A stretch of DNA of 64,000 nt from Coniferiporia sulphurascens (lineage: Eukaryota > Basidiomycota > Agaricomycetes > Hymenochaetales > Hymenochaetaceae): assembly GCA_002794785.1 (NCBI GenBank), contig NBBA01000006.1, forward strand, positions 868,001 through 932,000, read 5' to 3'. The position numbers and the translations under genes were made by a program. Positions 1 to 9,535 of this stretch are shown piece after piece. The notes beneath the pieces are model-generated. The model had not been told where the DNA came from. It was given only the letters and a program-made list of their open reading frames with translations, and did no database searches. Numbering within the stretch: the first letter of the stretch is position 1; every line of letters starts with the position of its first letter.

Positions 1-2873
1 GCCTTTTGCTGTCCAGTTGGAATATATGAAACTGTTATGGTTTCATTTTCAATATAATCTCATAAGAAATCTTTTCGTATATCTATATGTTTTGTTCGTT
101 GCGTATATTTTTGTTCTGTTGAATTTACTATAGTTATGGCTGCTTGATTATCGCATAATATTTTCGTAGGTGTATCCAAGGTCTGCAGTACCTCTTCAAC
201 CAGTCTTCTTAGCCATATTGCTTCTTTTACTCCATGAGTTAAAGCTTGTAGTTCAGCTTTGCATACTGATAATGACACTAATTCTTGTTTTTTACTTGAC
301 CATGATGTCGTTGCATTTCCTATTTGGAATATGTACCCAGATATTGCTTTATGGCCTTCTTGTGTCATGCCGTCAGCATCAGTATATCCAATTAGGTTGA
401 TTGGTTCTTTGCCTCCGAGTATTAACCAATAATCATTTGTTCCTTTTAAATATTTGAAGCAGTGTTTTACTGCATTGTAATGTTCAATACTAGGTTTATT
501 TAAATGCCTAGCAAATTGACCTGTTGCGAATGATATGTCAGGTCTCATACAATCTGCTGCATATTGTAATGCTCCAACCATGTTCATATACGGTATTTGA
601 TTCATGAAGTTTAATTCTTCATTAGTTGGATTTTCGAGTGATTTTAACACTTGACCAGGTGTCATTGGTGTTCGTACTGTTGCAGCGTCTTTTAATTTAT
701 ATTTTTCTATTATATTATCAATATAATGTTTTTGTCTTAGTTTTATAATTCTTTCATCTCAGTTTCTTTCGATTTCAATGCCGAGTAACCAATGTATATT
801 GTTTCCGTCAGTAAATTTTACATGTTTTCCTATTTCATCTTTAGGGGCTTTTATTATTAATAGATTTAAGCCACATATCGTTATGTCGTCAACATGTATG
901 AAAAGTATTAGAATTGTTTTTCCTTTTACTTTTCTTAGGAATACTGCGTTATCTTGGACTGCTCGCGTTAGTCCTATTCCAATTAATATTTCAGATAATT
1001 TTTTATACCATTGTCTGCCTGCTTGTTTTAATCCATATAAGGCTTTATTTAATTTTAAAACTTGTCCAGGTTTTATTTCGATTAGATTTCCTGGTGGCGG
1101 TTTAATGTATATATTTTCGTTATTTTCTAATTCACCATATAGGTAGGCTGATTTTATATTGATTTGATGAATTTTGTAATTGTTTGTTGCGCTCCAGCTT
1201 AGTATAGTTCTTACTGTAGCTAATCGTGCTACTGGAGCGAATGTGTCATTTGAATAGTAGTCTATGCCCTCTTTCTGGGCAAATCCTTGAACTACTAATC
1301 TTGCTTTGTATCGTTCAATTTCTCCGTTTGCTAATCTTTTTGTTTTGTAAACAAATCTTGTTCTGATTATGTTTGCTTCTTTTGGTGGATCAATGATTTT
1401 CCATGTAGATCTTTTGATTAACATTTTTATTTCTTCTTTCATTACCGTGATCCACTGATTTGCGTCAATTCTATTGATCGCTTGTTGATATGAATTAGGA
1501 TTGCCTATTAATTCCGTATTGAATTGATTAAATTCCGTAAGATAAGCGACTGTATTTTGTTCATCAAAGTTTAGACCTAATGATCGTTTTGTTGGTTTAA
1601 TTGTTCGTATTGGTCTTTCATTTGTTAATTCTTTTATTTGCTCGTTTTGTTTTTCTGTTATATTCTCCCCTTCAATTTTAGATGGAGGAGAATCTAAAAA
1701 TTGTAAGTTTCGTTTGACTGTAATTTTTCTATTGTGATAGGTTCTATGACCTTTACTTTCTTCATCAAATCCTAACCATTGTGCATATATTCCTTTTGGT
1801 TGTAATTTATTTACGTCTTCTTGTTTTAATATGCAATATTGGCCAAATTCTTTTAAATCGTCTATGTTGTAATTTTCGTTATATCATTTAAAATATGGTG
1901 TTTTAAAATCAATAGCGCTCTTTGGCGTTCTATTGTAAATGTAAGTGCTGTATTTTACAGCTTCTCCCCATAGACTGGGTGGTAATTTTGCTTGTAGCAG
2001 ATTTACTCGTGTATTATTTAGAATTGTTTGATGTGATCGTTCTGCTACTCCATTTTGTTGTGGCATATCGTGAACAGTCAGCTTTCGTATTGTTCCATGT
2101 TTTTCTAAATATTCAGTGAATTGTTTACTTAAAAACACTGTGTCATTATCACTTTGTAGTATTTTTATTTTTATATTAAATTGTGTATTGAGCATAGTAG
2201 CCCAAGTCGTATAAGCATTTAAGCCCTCGTCTTTTGTTTTTAATAAAATCATGTTTATCCATCTTGTAGCGTCGTCTACAAGTGTTAGAAGATATTTATA
2301 TCCTCCTATAGCATGTGTGGATGCTGGACCCCATATGTCTATATGTATATGATCACCGAATTTTTCGGCTAATTTTGAAATACGTAATTTTGGAATTTGC
2401 ATTCTTTTAATATTTGCTTCTATGCAGATTGTGCATTGAGTTTCGTCATAATTTGATATTTTTTGATTTGTAACTTGATCTTCTTTTAATAATCGTTTTA
2501 TGTAAGCATAACTTATATGCCCGAGTTTTTTGTGAAGTTCAAATAATGTTACATTTTTCGTAGCTGCTTGTACATCATTGTTAAATATACTATACAATCC
2601 ATTTTTATTTATGATTTTTCCACATAAAGATCCATTAGGATACTTTATTGTGCATTCGTTTTCTTTATAAATAAATTCGTAACCGTCTTGACATAGAAGT
2701 CCTTGAGAGACTAATGTCATATTCATTTTAGGATTGTAGTATACGTTTGATAATATTATGACACTTACCGAGTGTCCATTGGGGATGTAAAGCTTAAGAT
2801 CCCCTACTATGTTTGCCATGAATGTTGTTTTATTCGCGGCCGTTATCGTAATTGCGTCGGTTTTGTAAGTATT
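1..2873 (-). pseudogene. Copia Pol: protease end, integrase, RT, RNase H (broken, partial)
   Basis: This continues the Gag frame. Visible parts in order are the GAG-pre-integrase segment with the HKKLGH and CTIC zinc-binding residues (2440-2560), the integrase core (HIDIWGP, QSDNDTVF and NGVAERSH for the D, D and E residues), the RT (ALYGLKQAGRQWY, then the catalytic HVDDI near 885-900) and RNase H (GYTDADG, CDNQAAI, KHIDI). Stops are TGA at 1884-1886 (also present in the sister copy), TGA at 759-761 (CGA at 36277 in the sister) and TGA at 60-62. The C-terminus is beyond the window. A 58-nt stretch at 2711-2768, open in frame here, is exactly missing from the sister copy. Confidence 0.93.
2711..2768 (-). 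other. Candidate 58-nt intron inside the copia polyprotein
   Basis: On the minus strand this segment begins GTAAGT and ends TTAG. It is absent, to the base, from the sister copy, where the flanks are joined at 34327/34328 (ggacactcg + tctctc here; ggacacttg + tctctc there, a CpG-to-TpG change). Unspliced, the frame is open and encodes conserved residues (SNVYYNPKMN). Spliced, 58 nt is not a multiple of three, so the frame shifts and reaches a TAA about 25 codons later. Only one nucleotide of microhomology (G) could explain a plain deletion. The branch-point match is weak. Confidence 0.7.
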
Positions 2874-4768
2874 TCATAATCGATTTAGATATGGTGTTAA
2901 ATGTATCGTTGCACCAGTATCGATTATATCCATTGAGGAATAAACATTATTAGCAAATTTTTCTGTTGTTATAGCGTTAATGCTTATGTCTAAATTATTG
3001 TCATCCACATCTTCCATGGTGCTATCGTGGTTTCCTATTGTGTCAAGAAAGTCGTTATAAGAATAAATTGGGAATTCTCCCATGTCAAAGTCATTATTGT
3101 CGATTTCGGTTATAAAGGCGGTTTTGCCTTGGCCAATTACGGCGCTTAACTCGATTCGAGAGCTCGATGCGACGTTTGTTGCTGCTGCTGCTGCTGCGGT
3201 ATGTTTAGCCTGGGCCGCACTTGCCCCAGTCGATGTCGGTGCCACTGACGCACCCATTTCCTTCCCTTTTCCTTTGTCGTCATTCACGTCCTCTTTTTTC
3301 TTTTGAGCTGCCTTCGTCCATTCCGTTTTTGGCGCCCAGCAGTCTCGACTAAAGTGCCCTAGCTTGTTACAATTATAGCACTTAATAACATGTGATTGTT
3401 GGTTAGGGGAATATCCTCCTCGTCCTCGTCCTCGTATGTATCCTCCACGGCCTCTATAGCCGCGACCTCGTGGTTGAACTCCGCGGCTGTTACCACATCC
3501 ACGGCCCCTAAAATAGGGGTGGTTCTGCTTGTCCTTGGGCAGGTGGTTAGCTGCCGTCCCTGTCCTCTGATGATTTTTACACCACCCCTCGAAGGCATTT
3601 CTCAGTGCCATTAGTAAGAATTGAGGGGTTAGTTCAATTTCATCTTTGTCTGGGTTTGTTTCGTTTATTGTTTTAATATATAACTCACTCTGCGTGAGTA
3701 CGTATTGGTATTGTTCGGGTGTTGCCCGCGTAATAGCCGATATGTATGTCGACTCTGAAACTTTTACCCCTTGGGCTATTAGTTCCTCGTATTTATTGCT
3801 GAGGTTATCGAGTGTTCCATCGAAATGGCTGACATGACCTCTGATATCAAAAAGGGCAGCCTCGTTAAAGCCCTTTGTAATTGTTGTCTGGACGTTATAT
3901 CGTCCGCCAAGCGCTCTGAGTAGCGCTGGAATATCTTTGTTAAAATTAAGATAATAAGCCAATATCTTGTTGGGCATAGTGCGCATAATGCCGTTATATA
4001 AAGCGCTTGATATACCATTCTCTCCAGTTCCTGGGGAGTTAGTGAGCAGGTTACCATAACCTGCACTCTCGATGGCGCTGCAGACTCTGTAGTTCCAGAG
4101 TTTATAGTTTCTATGGCCGTCGAGTTTCTCGATTCCGTCGAAGAATTTCTGGAGTTCTGCGAGTTTAGTTGCCATACTCGGTTCATCTTCCTTGGTATCG
4201 TTAGCGTTGAATCGTCAGGATCAGATGGTTCTGATGGCTCACGCGATGGGTTATTATTTTCTTCGGAATTTTCTTCTTCATTATCTTCTTTTTTATCGTC
4301 GTCTTCTTTCTTATCGCTTTCTTCTTCTGGCTTAATATAAGGATTATCAATTTTAAATTGTTCTTTTTCTGTTGGGTCTGATATGCCCAAATACGTACTT
4401 ATTCGGTATCTGATTTCAGATGATTTTCCTTGGTCTGATATTCCTAAATCTTTAGCGTGATTTGTTAGTTCCATTTTATAGTCAGTTTTAATTTTTAATT
4501 TTTCATCTTTGGTAGAATTATCGTACCTGTTAATTCGATCTTGTATTTGTTGTTCTGTTCCGTTAATAGGTATTTATCTTAGGTTACATTGAAGTATTAG
4601 GTCAACTAACCTTTTGCTATCTTTAGCTTTTTGAATTTTTTCTTTGAGTTCTTCGATAGTAGATGACTGCGTATACGTTATTTTTAGTTTGTTAGCTATT
4701 ATTCGTAATCCTGATAGTTTTTGCAAATGTGTTTGCTCACGAGTATTTGGTTTCTGTCTGTCAGACAT
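2874..4768 (-). pseudogene. Copia Gag plus start of protease, broken
   Basis: This is the capsid part of the copia polyprotein, with the start of the aspartic protease. The N-terminus (4768 downwards) holds two SAP-like helix motifs: one around residues 20-50, and one ending LGISDQGKSSEIRYRI near 4385-4450. An acidic Glu/Asp/Lys stretch follows, then the Gag core (starting MATKLAELQKFF at 4175), an Arg/Gly-rich stretch, and a zinc knuckle CYNCNKLGHFSRDC (CX2CX4HX4C) near 3345-3385. The protease motif IIDTGA lies near 2925. A TAA at 4574 replaces CAA of the sister copy. A 1-nt deletion near 4200 shifts the frame. A TGA at 2874-2876 replaces CGA found at 34220-34222. The element is therefore inactive. 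Confidence 0.9.
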
Positions 4769-4826
4769 GATTTCGTTATTCGAGGATGTGTATGTTCATT
4801 AATCGTTTCGTTAGTTGTAGAGTCAA

Positions 4827-4837
4827 GGCTCATAACC
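4827..4837 (-). promoter_or_regulatory. Primer-binding site, initiator-tRNA anticodon type
   Basis: Directly after the 5' LTR the minus strand reads GGTTATGAGCC. This complements GGCTCATAACC, the anticodon stem-loop of fungal initiator Met-tRNA. Drosophila copia and yeast Ty5 are known to prime from an internal tRNA-iMet fragment, and this site fits that mode. Confidence 0.7.
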
Positions 4838-5095
4838 TCTTAAAATCTATGCACGTTGTGGTAGACGATGAGGTGCAGTGGTGAGATTGAGGCAAAGGTG
4901 GGTTATCAGCATAAACTGATGTATTTCTAGGGAAAGACCAGCTCCCCTTATATACACGTTCCGTGAGCTAGTACTACTATAACTATCTAGCTCCTATATC
5001 GTATGGCGTTATTGTTGCGTTATTGTTCACTTAGTAAGGTGGTTGTTCATATGACCACGTACTATATTTATATCGTTCGTTATATTTATTTAATA
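4838..5095 (-). repeat. Copia 5' LTR, copy 1 (258 bp)
   Basis: It runs TATTAAATAAAT...TTTTAAGA on the minus strand and matches the 257-bp LTRs at 32004-32260 and 37121-37377. It has a TATA-like GTATATAAG, and the ends are not the usual TG...CA. LINE sequence resumes right after 5095. Confidence 0.92.
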
Positions 5096-6786
5096 CCATG
5101 CCTGCAAATATTGTCAACAGGATGGGGGAGACAGGTGATCCTTGGGGGGTGCCGAAATCGGGTTTAGGGGCAGTAGGGAGGGTGGCACTGTCAAAGGTGA
5201 TGGTGACCTGCCAGTCTGTCATGAAGGACAGACACCAGCTGGCCATGTCTGGTGCGCAACTGAGGTCCAACAATTGCTGATGGAGGAGTTGGGGGTGTAC
5301 CAAGTCAAAGAAACCCTGAATGTCGACTGCTAGGACCGAACAGACCAGGCCCTCCAAGTGGGCATGTTCCACAATCTGTAAAAGGTGTTGGGCAGCATCG
5401 TAGACCGAATGGCCTTGGTGTCCCCTGTATTGGTTAGGTGGCAACCGGCCCCATGTATTCACAAGGAACTGGAGCCAGTTAGCTATTATCTTCTCAAGGA
5501 GTTTCCCTAGGGTCTCCTCAAGGGTGATGGGCTGGTATGATCACGGCAAGAAGGGAACCTTCTTGTTTGGCTTCCTGAGCATCACCACCTTTGCCACCCA
5601 CCAGCACTCAGGGTGGTGCCCCAAGCACAGACAGTCATTGAAAAGCGAGAGAATCTCGTTGGGGTAAGCTTCCACCACCCATTTCAGGGGGCGGTAGCCT
5701 ATTCCCGAGAGGCCCAGTACCGACAAGTTGGAGGTGTCAGACAGTGCCCCCATAAGCTCTGAGAGGAGTATGGGCAGGGCAGCTGGTTGGGGTGGTGGCG
5801 GCGGGGTGTTGGCCACTGCCTGGGGTGGGGGGGGCATAAAGAAGGTTTCACAGAAGAGCTCACCTTTCTCATCATCTGTCTGGGTGAAGGAGCCATCTTG
5901 CCATTTGAGCGAGGGGATGGGGGTGGGTCGGTTGCCGAGGCCTCATTTGGCCCATTTCCAGATGTTGGAGGCATCTGCTTCCAATGCCTGGTCAGCATAG
6001 AACTGCCATTTGGCTGTCCTAATGCCCCTTTTGAAGGCACATCAAGCTGATGAATGCTGGAGGGGGGTGGTGGCCATTGTGATGGCAGATAGGAGGGTCT
6101 TGCAGTGGGGTGACCACTGTGGGACTTCCATTTTCGACAGCTTAGAGAGGCGGGTGAACGGCTGGAGGGCAGTGACCATAGAGTCGATGACCACCTTCGC
6201 TTTGATGTCCAGGGCATGGGTGTTGGGCCCCAGGAGGCAGAAGGCTTCTTCGAGTAGAGGGAAGGCTATATTGGTCCATTCCTCCTTGTCAGCTGGTAGC
6301 AGCCGGCAGGTCTTTAGGACAGGAGGGGGGGGCCGAAATGGCAGTGACCATCACAGGATGGTGTGGTCAGACAGTGGTGACGGGTCAGAGGTAGCTGAAT
6401 CTATAATGGTATCGGGGTTGACTGTGGGTGGGGCCCAGATCATGTCAATGGGACACTGACAATGATTGCCATTGGGTCATGAGTCAGAGTCAGGAAGGTG
6501 GGCAGGCACCAGGCCATGCCCATGGAAAAAGTCATCAAGGGGTTGCACCCCTAAGTCATCTTGCCATGTGGCTGAGAATTCGGACCATGTGTGGTGGCAA
6601 CAGTTGAAGTCGCCTGCCATGAGTAGAGTGGTGGCTAGCACTGAGGGGAGTGAAAATAAAAAGGACTCACCTGGGTACTGGGGGGAGGCATTCTCTCAGT
6701 CTGGGGGGGTGCATGCCGTAGTAGTTGCACACTCGGAGAGTTAGTTGGGATCATACCTCCACCATCAGTACATCAGTGCCGTGGGA
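5096..6786 (-). pseudogene. LINE A: ORF2 fragment, endonuclease C-terminus to RT
   Basis: This is a piece of LINE ORF2. Reading down from 6786 it has the end of the EN domain starting at the TDVL codons, the GDFNCCHH-type and SDHT motifs, the spacer, then RT blocks (GHSVYDAAQHLLQ, VLAVDIQGFFD with the motif A Asp, FGTPQGSPVSPI motif B). The copia element interrupts it just after motif B, so YVDD and RNase H are out of the window. It carries frameshifts near 5470, 5700 and 6220, and a CGA-to-TGA stop near 5537. The missing EN N-terminus lies inverted at 9222-9535 (LINE D); the two ends share 20 bp, which suggests one original element later split and inverted. Confidence 0.88.
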
Positions 6787-7140
6787 TCCCCCCATTTCCC
6801 TCTGACCTGTGACTGCCCTTCGGATTCCCCATCGGTTTCTTCTATGGCAATCACAGCCACTCCTTTCCACTTCTAAGGGACTCTCCTTTCCTGACCTCAT
6901 TTGTGACCTGTTCAGGTTCTCTGTAGTCACGATATGTATTCCTCCCTCTCCCCTCCTCCTATTTACCCCTAATAGGGCACGTAAGTACACTAGGCCTCTC
7001 TGGAGGCATGCGCCCCGCCCAGTTTCACTCGATGAGCGATGACAGGCGCCTCAGTAGTTAGGTAGTTTACAGGCGGCCCCTCCGGGGCCGCAGGTGTATT
7101 ACATAACACAGTAGGAATAATAAATTTAAAAAAAAAAAAA
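6787..7140 (+). mobile_element. LINE B: 5'-truncated insertion, 3' end only
   Basis: It matches the 3' UTR of LINE Q (from about 37998) and ends in a GC hairpin (7073-7091), AATAATAAAT and an A run. It belongs to the 3'-end class GCGGCCCC/GGGGCCGC. The left flank ends gtacatcagtgccgtgggat. The matching partner is not on the right but in inverted form at the end of LINE D (9535), as expected if the block 7141-9535 was later inverted. Confidence 0.85.
7073..7091 (+). other. LINE 3'-UTR hairpin (class 1)
   Basis: It has an 8-bp perfect stem GCGGCCCC / GGGGCCGC with loop TCC, about 35 nt before the A tail. The same stem in LINE Q (38279-38297) is GCAGCCCC / GGGGCTGC: the third pair changes from G-C to A-T on both arms. 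It may be the RNA signal recognised by the LINE RT. Confidence 0.65.
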
Positions 7141-7185
7141 AGGGCACCATTGAGATGTGGAGGGTAGACCGGGGGTGTTACAATT

Positions 7186-7734
7186 TTCCTTTACTTTTCC
7201 CTATTGCGCTGACTCGCTTCCCCTTCATCATCATCAGTCAGCGCAACTCCCCCATTTCTCTACCTTACTCATCCTTATTCCGCCTTACACCATAAGACGC
7301 CATGATGACACCTTATTGCACCATCATGACATGCTTTGCTTACTGATCACCGAACTTGTATTACCAAGGCATTCCTTGAGTTTCCATGACCTTCCATAGT
7401 CTGGTAAACATACCTAACCAAGTTGCTACAGTAGCAAACACATAGAATAGCATATAAGCATGTAACTTCTGTAGCACAAGCCCTAAGCTTGTGCTCTTTG
7501 TTCATACAAGCCCATTATCTGCTACCACCAGTCTACTGTGTGCCACTTGGCCATTAGTCGCTTCGTCGTAACCCGACTCGCTATAGAAGCCTACCGCGTC
7601 CACATCGCCGATCAGGAAGCCCCATCGACAATCACCTTCGACTTACGACATCTAGGAAGCCCCGTTGCCGTACCACCAGTTCCGATGATCAGGAAGCCCC
7701 GATGTCAATCACCGCATAACCGTTGAGCTTAACA
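7186..7734 (+). repeat. Solo gypsy LTR, family 1 (549 bp)
   Basis: It runs TGTTACAATTTT...GAGCTTAACA, with the 5-bp TSD ggggg at 7181-7185 and 7735-7739. It holds a TATA-like GCATATAAGC, a 9-bp perfect hairpin AGCACAAGC / GCTTGTGCT with loop CCTAA (7473-7495), and three copies of GGAAGCCCC in the last 150 bp. It matches the LTRs of the gypsy element at 13219-22557 and probably arose by LTR-LTR recombination. Confidence 0.93.
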
Positions 7735-9163
7735 GGGGGTGGACTCTGGAGGGGGTTAGGGAGAAGGTGGTTGGGATGGTAATTCCTGCCGCTATGCACT
7801 CTGTGTGCATATGGGAGGCACAGGCTGTGGAGTGATGATCGATGATCGTTTCCGTGGTTGGATTAGCTGATGACGGGCATGCCGCAAATGTGGTCATGAT
7901 GTTCCCCTTCACATTATATGAAGAGGACAAGACTGGGACTTGGTCTGCGGTGGGGAGGGAGGCAAAGAACTCATGGGACATCTTTGTCAGGGCCATTGCT
8001 GACTTCTGATTTTTGGCCCGTATGCCAATGGTTGGTGTGAGGACCAAGGTTGGGTCCTTGGCATACATTGTGGGTGGGGGGGGCACCTTACGCTGGCACT
8101 TCTTCTTCTTCTGCGCCGGGTTGATGACCGCTCCGGCAGCCAGGGCCACTGGAGCTGGGTTGGTGGTTGTTGGGGGGGCCGCTGCTGCAGTGACCTGCAC
8201 ATAGGAGGTGGGGCCGGCCAGGGTGGCAGCCTGGGGGGCGAGTTGCTGTTGTTGTTGCTGCTGTTGTTGGGGGGTGGGCCTAGAGCTGATGGAAGCCATC
8301 TGACATGAAATAGAGGCTACGTCAGTTGTCAGGTGCCTGACTGCATCAGTCAGCGCTCTCATTTCTGGGGTCCCGGTGGTGGCTGGGGCCCTTTGGAGGG
8401 GGTGAGCTGGGGCAAAGGGTTCTGGGAGGGAAATTTCTGCCCCCCCCTTTGCGAAGTTGTAGGCCATCTCCATGTTGTGGAGAATGATGTGATGGGTGTC
8501 TTTCCTTTCTTGCATGATGTTAGCCAGGGTTTGCTGGACGTTCCAGAGGAGGTTGCCAACAAACTGAGCAGCCTTGATGTTGATGTCAGTGGTGGAGGCG
8601 TCTTTGGTGTCATGGTCGAAGTCGTCCAAGGCGCATGAGAGGGCATGCATGAACCCCATGGTATGGGGTTCATACTGTACTTGGGTCGGGGGTCCTCTCG
8701 GGGTGAGAGGCGACATGGTGGCTGAGGAGCGTTTCCGCCCAAGGCTTGCACCTCCCACCTGTTGTGGGGGGGTATGGGGGTCAACCACCATCTCTGGGGC
8801 TGTCTCACCAAATTTGTTGGATCCATGGATCGACCCGACTGAGGCTGTTGGAGAGCCTGCTTGGGATGCATGCCTTGACTCCATGCACACCTGGGTGGTG
8901 AAGTTGTAGGCTGACACCAATTGGGAGTCACCGATGGCAGGGGAGGGGGTGAGGACATCTGGTGAGGATGTCGGGGCCTGGAGGGGGTTGGTGGTGGGGG
9001 CGGTGGGGGCCATTCCGTGAAGGGCGGCGGCGGTGGCGCCAGTAGCAGCCCAGTTGGCAGCGGCTCTGGCAGCCCGGTCGGCAGCATCACTGGCCGATGA
9101 GGGTGGTGGGAGGGGTTGTTGAGTATGATGGAGAGCATTCCAGTAGTCACTAGGGTTCAACAT
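7735..9163 (-). pseudogene. LINE C ORF1, N-terminal 470 residues, truncated
   Basis: This is the RNA-binding Gag-like protein of the LINE. It begins MLNPSDYWNALHHTQQ at 9163. Features in order are an Ala/Pro-rich N-terminus, a conserved core (FVGNLLWNVQQTLA, YNFAKGGAEISLPEPF), a helix LTDAVRHLTTDVASI, a polyQ tract (8240-8270), an Ala/Pro linker, a basic KKKKCQRK patch, then the KDPTLVLTP and FFASLPTADQVPVLSS blocks typical of all copies here. The frame is open to 7735, where the solo LTR cuts it at the RVHP codons; a few more codons survive at 7141-7185. The C-terminal zinc knuckles are lost. Confidence 0.9.
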
Positions 9164-9221
9164 GGGGGAGTTTTAGCTGCCCACACTAGTCGATGGTGGT
9201 GGTTACTGGTCAAGAAGGATG

Positions 9222-9535
9222 CTGGATGCTCTCTATCCTGCAGTGGAACACCACCCGCTCACTCATGGCAATACATTCCCTCATCCCTGTCTTTACAACT
9301 GACCCCTTCCCCCTGCACTTAATTCTTATCCAGGAACCACCCTGGTACCAAATAGGCTTGCAACCCTTGCTCACCAATCTGGCTGGCACTCCAGTCCTCA
9401 ATGTCCCTACCATCCCAGGCTACATACCTGTCCTACCCCCAGAGGTCTGCCCTCAGGTAGTCATGTATGTATCCAGGGCCCTCCCCCCTACCTCATGGTT
9501 GATCCTCAGAGCCACATCCCACAGCACTGATGTAC
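9222..9535 (+). pseudogene. LINE D: start of ORF2 endonuclease, inverted fragment
   Basis: It encodes the N-terminus of the apurinic-type endonuclease: LSILQWNTTRSLMAIHSL, then the catalytic-Glu block LILIQEPPWYQIG, and ends at the STDV codons. This is exactly the part missing from LINE A, on the opposite strand. Its end (tcccacagcactgatgtac) is the reverse complement of the end of LINE A with one transition. Confidence 0.85.

Larger units (their letters stand above)
1..5095 (-). mobile_element. Ty1/copia LTR retrotransposon, copy 1 (partial)
   Basis: This element reads leftwards: 5' LTR at 4838-5095, primer-binding site, then Gag, protease, integrase, RT and RNase H. The last ~100 nt and the 3' LTR lie outside the window. 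It is much more AT-rich than the LINE sequence around it. It sits in an older LINE (A): after 5095 the sequence is immediately LINE RT on the minus strand. The polyprotein is almost one frame but is broken by a TAA at 4574, a 1-nt frameshift near 4200, and TGA stops at 2874, 1884, 759 and 60. Its sister copy at 32004-37377 on the other strand is similar enough to align codon by codon. Confidence 0.95.
7141..9221 (-). mobile_element. LINE C: 5' end and ORF1, interrupted by a solo LTR
   Basis: The full 5' end is present: 9221 downwards reads CATCCTTCTTGACC, then a 5' UTR of about 58 nt, then the ORF1 ATG at 9163. The body is split by an LTR at 7186-7734 with ggggg duplicated on both sides. It stops at 7141 within the ISMVPC codons of ORF1, next to the tail of LINE B. 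Confidence 0.88.
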
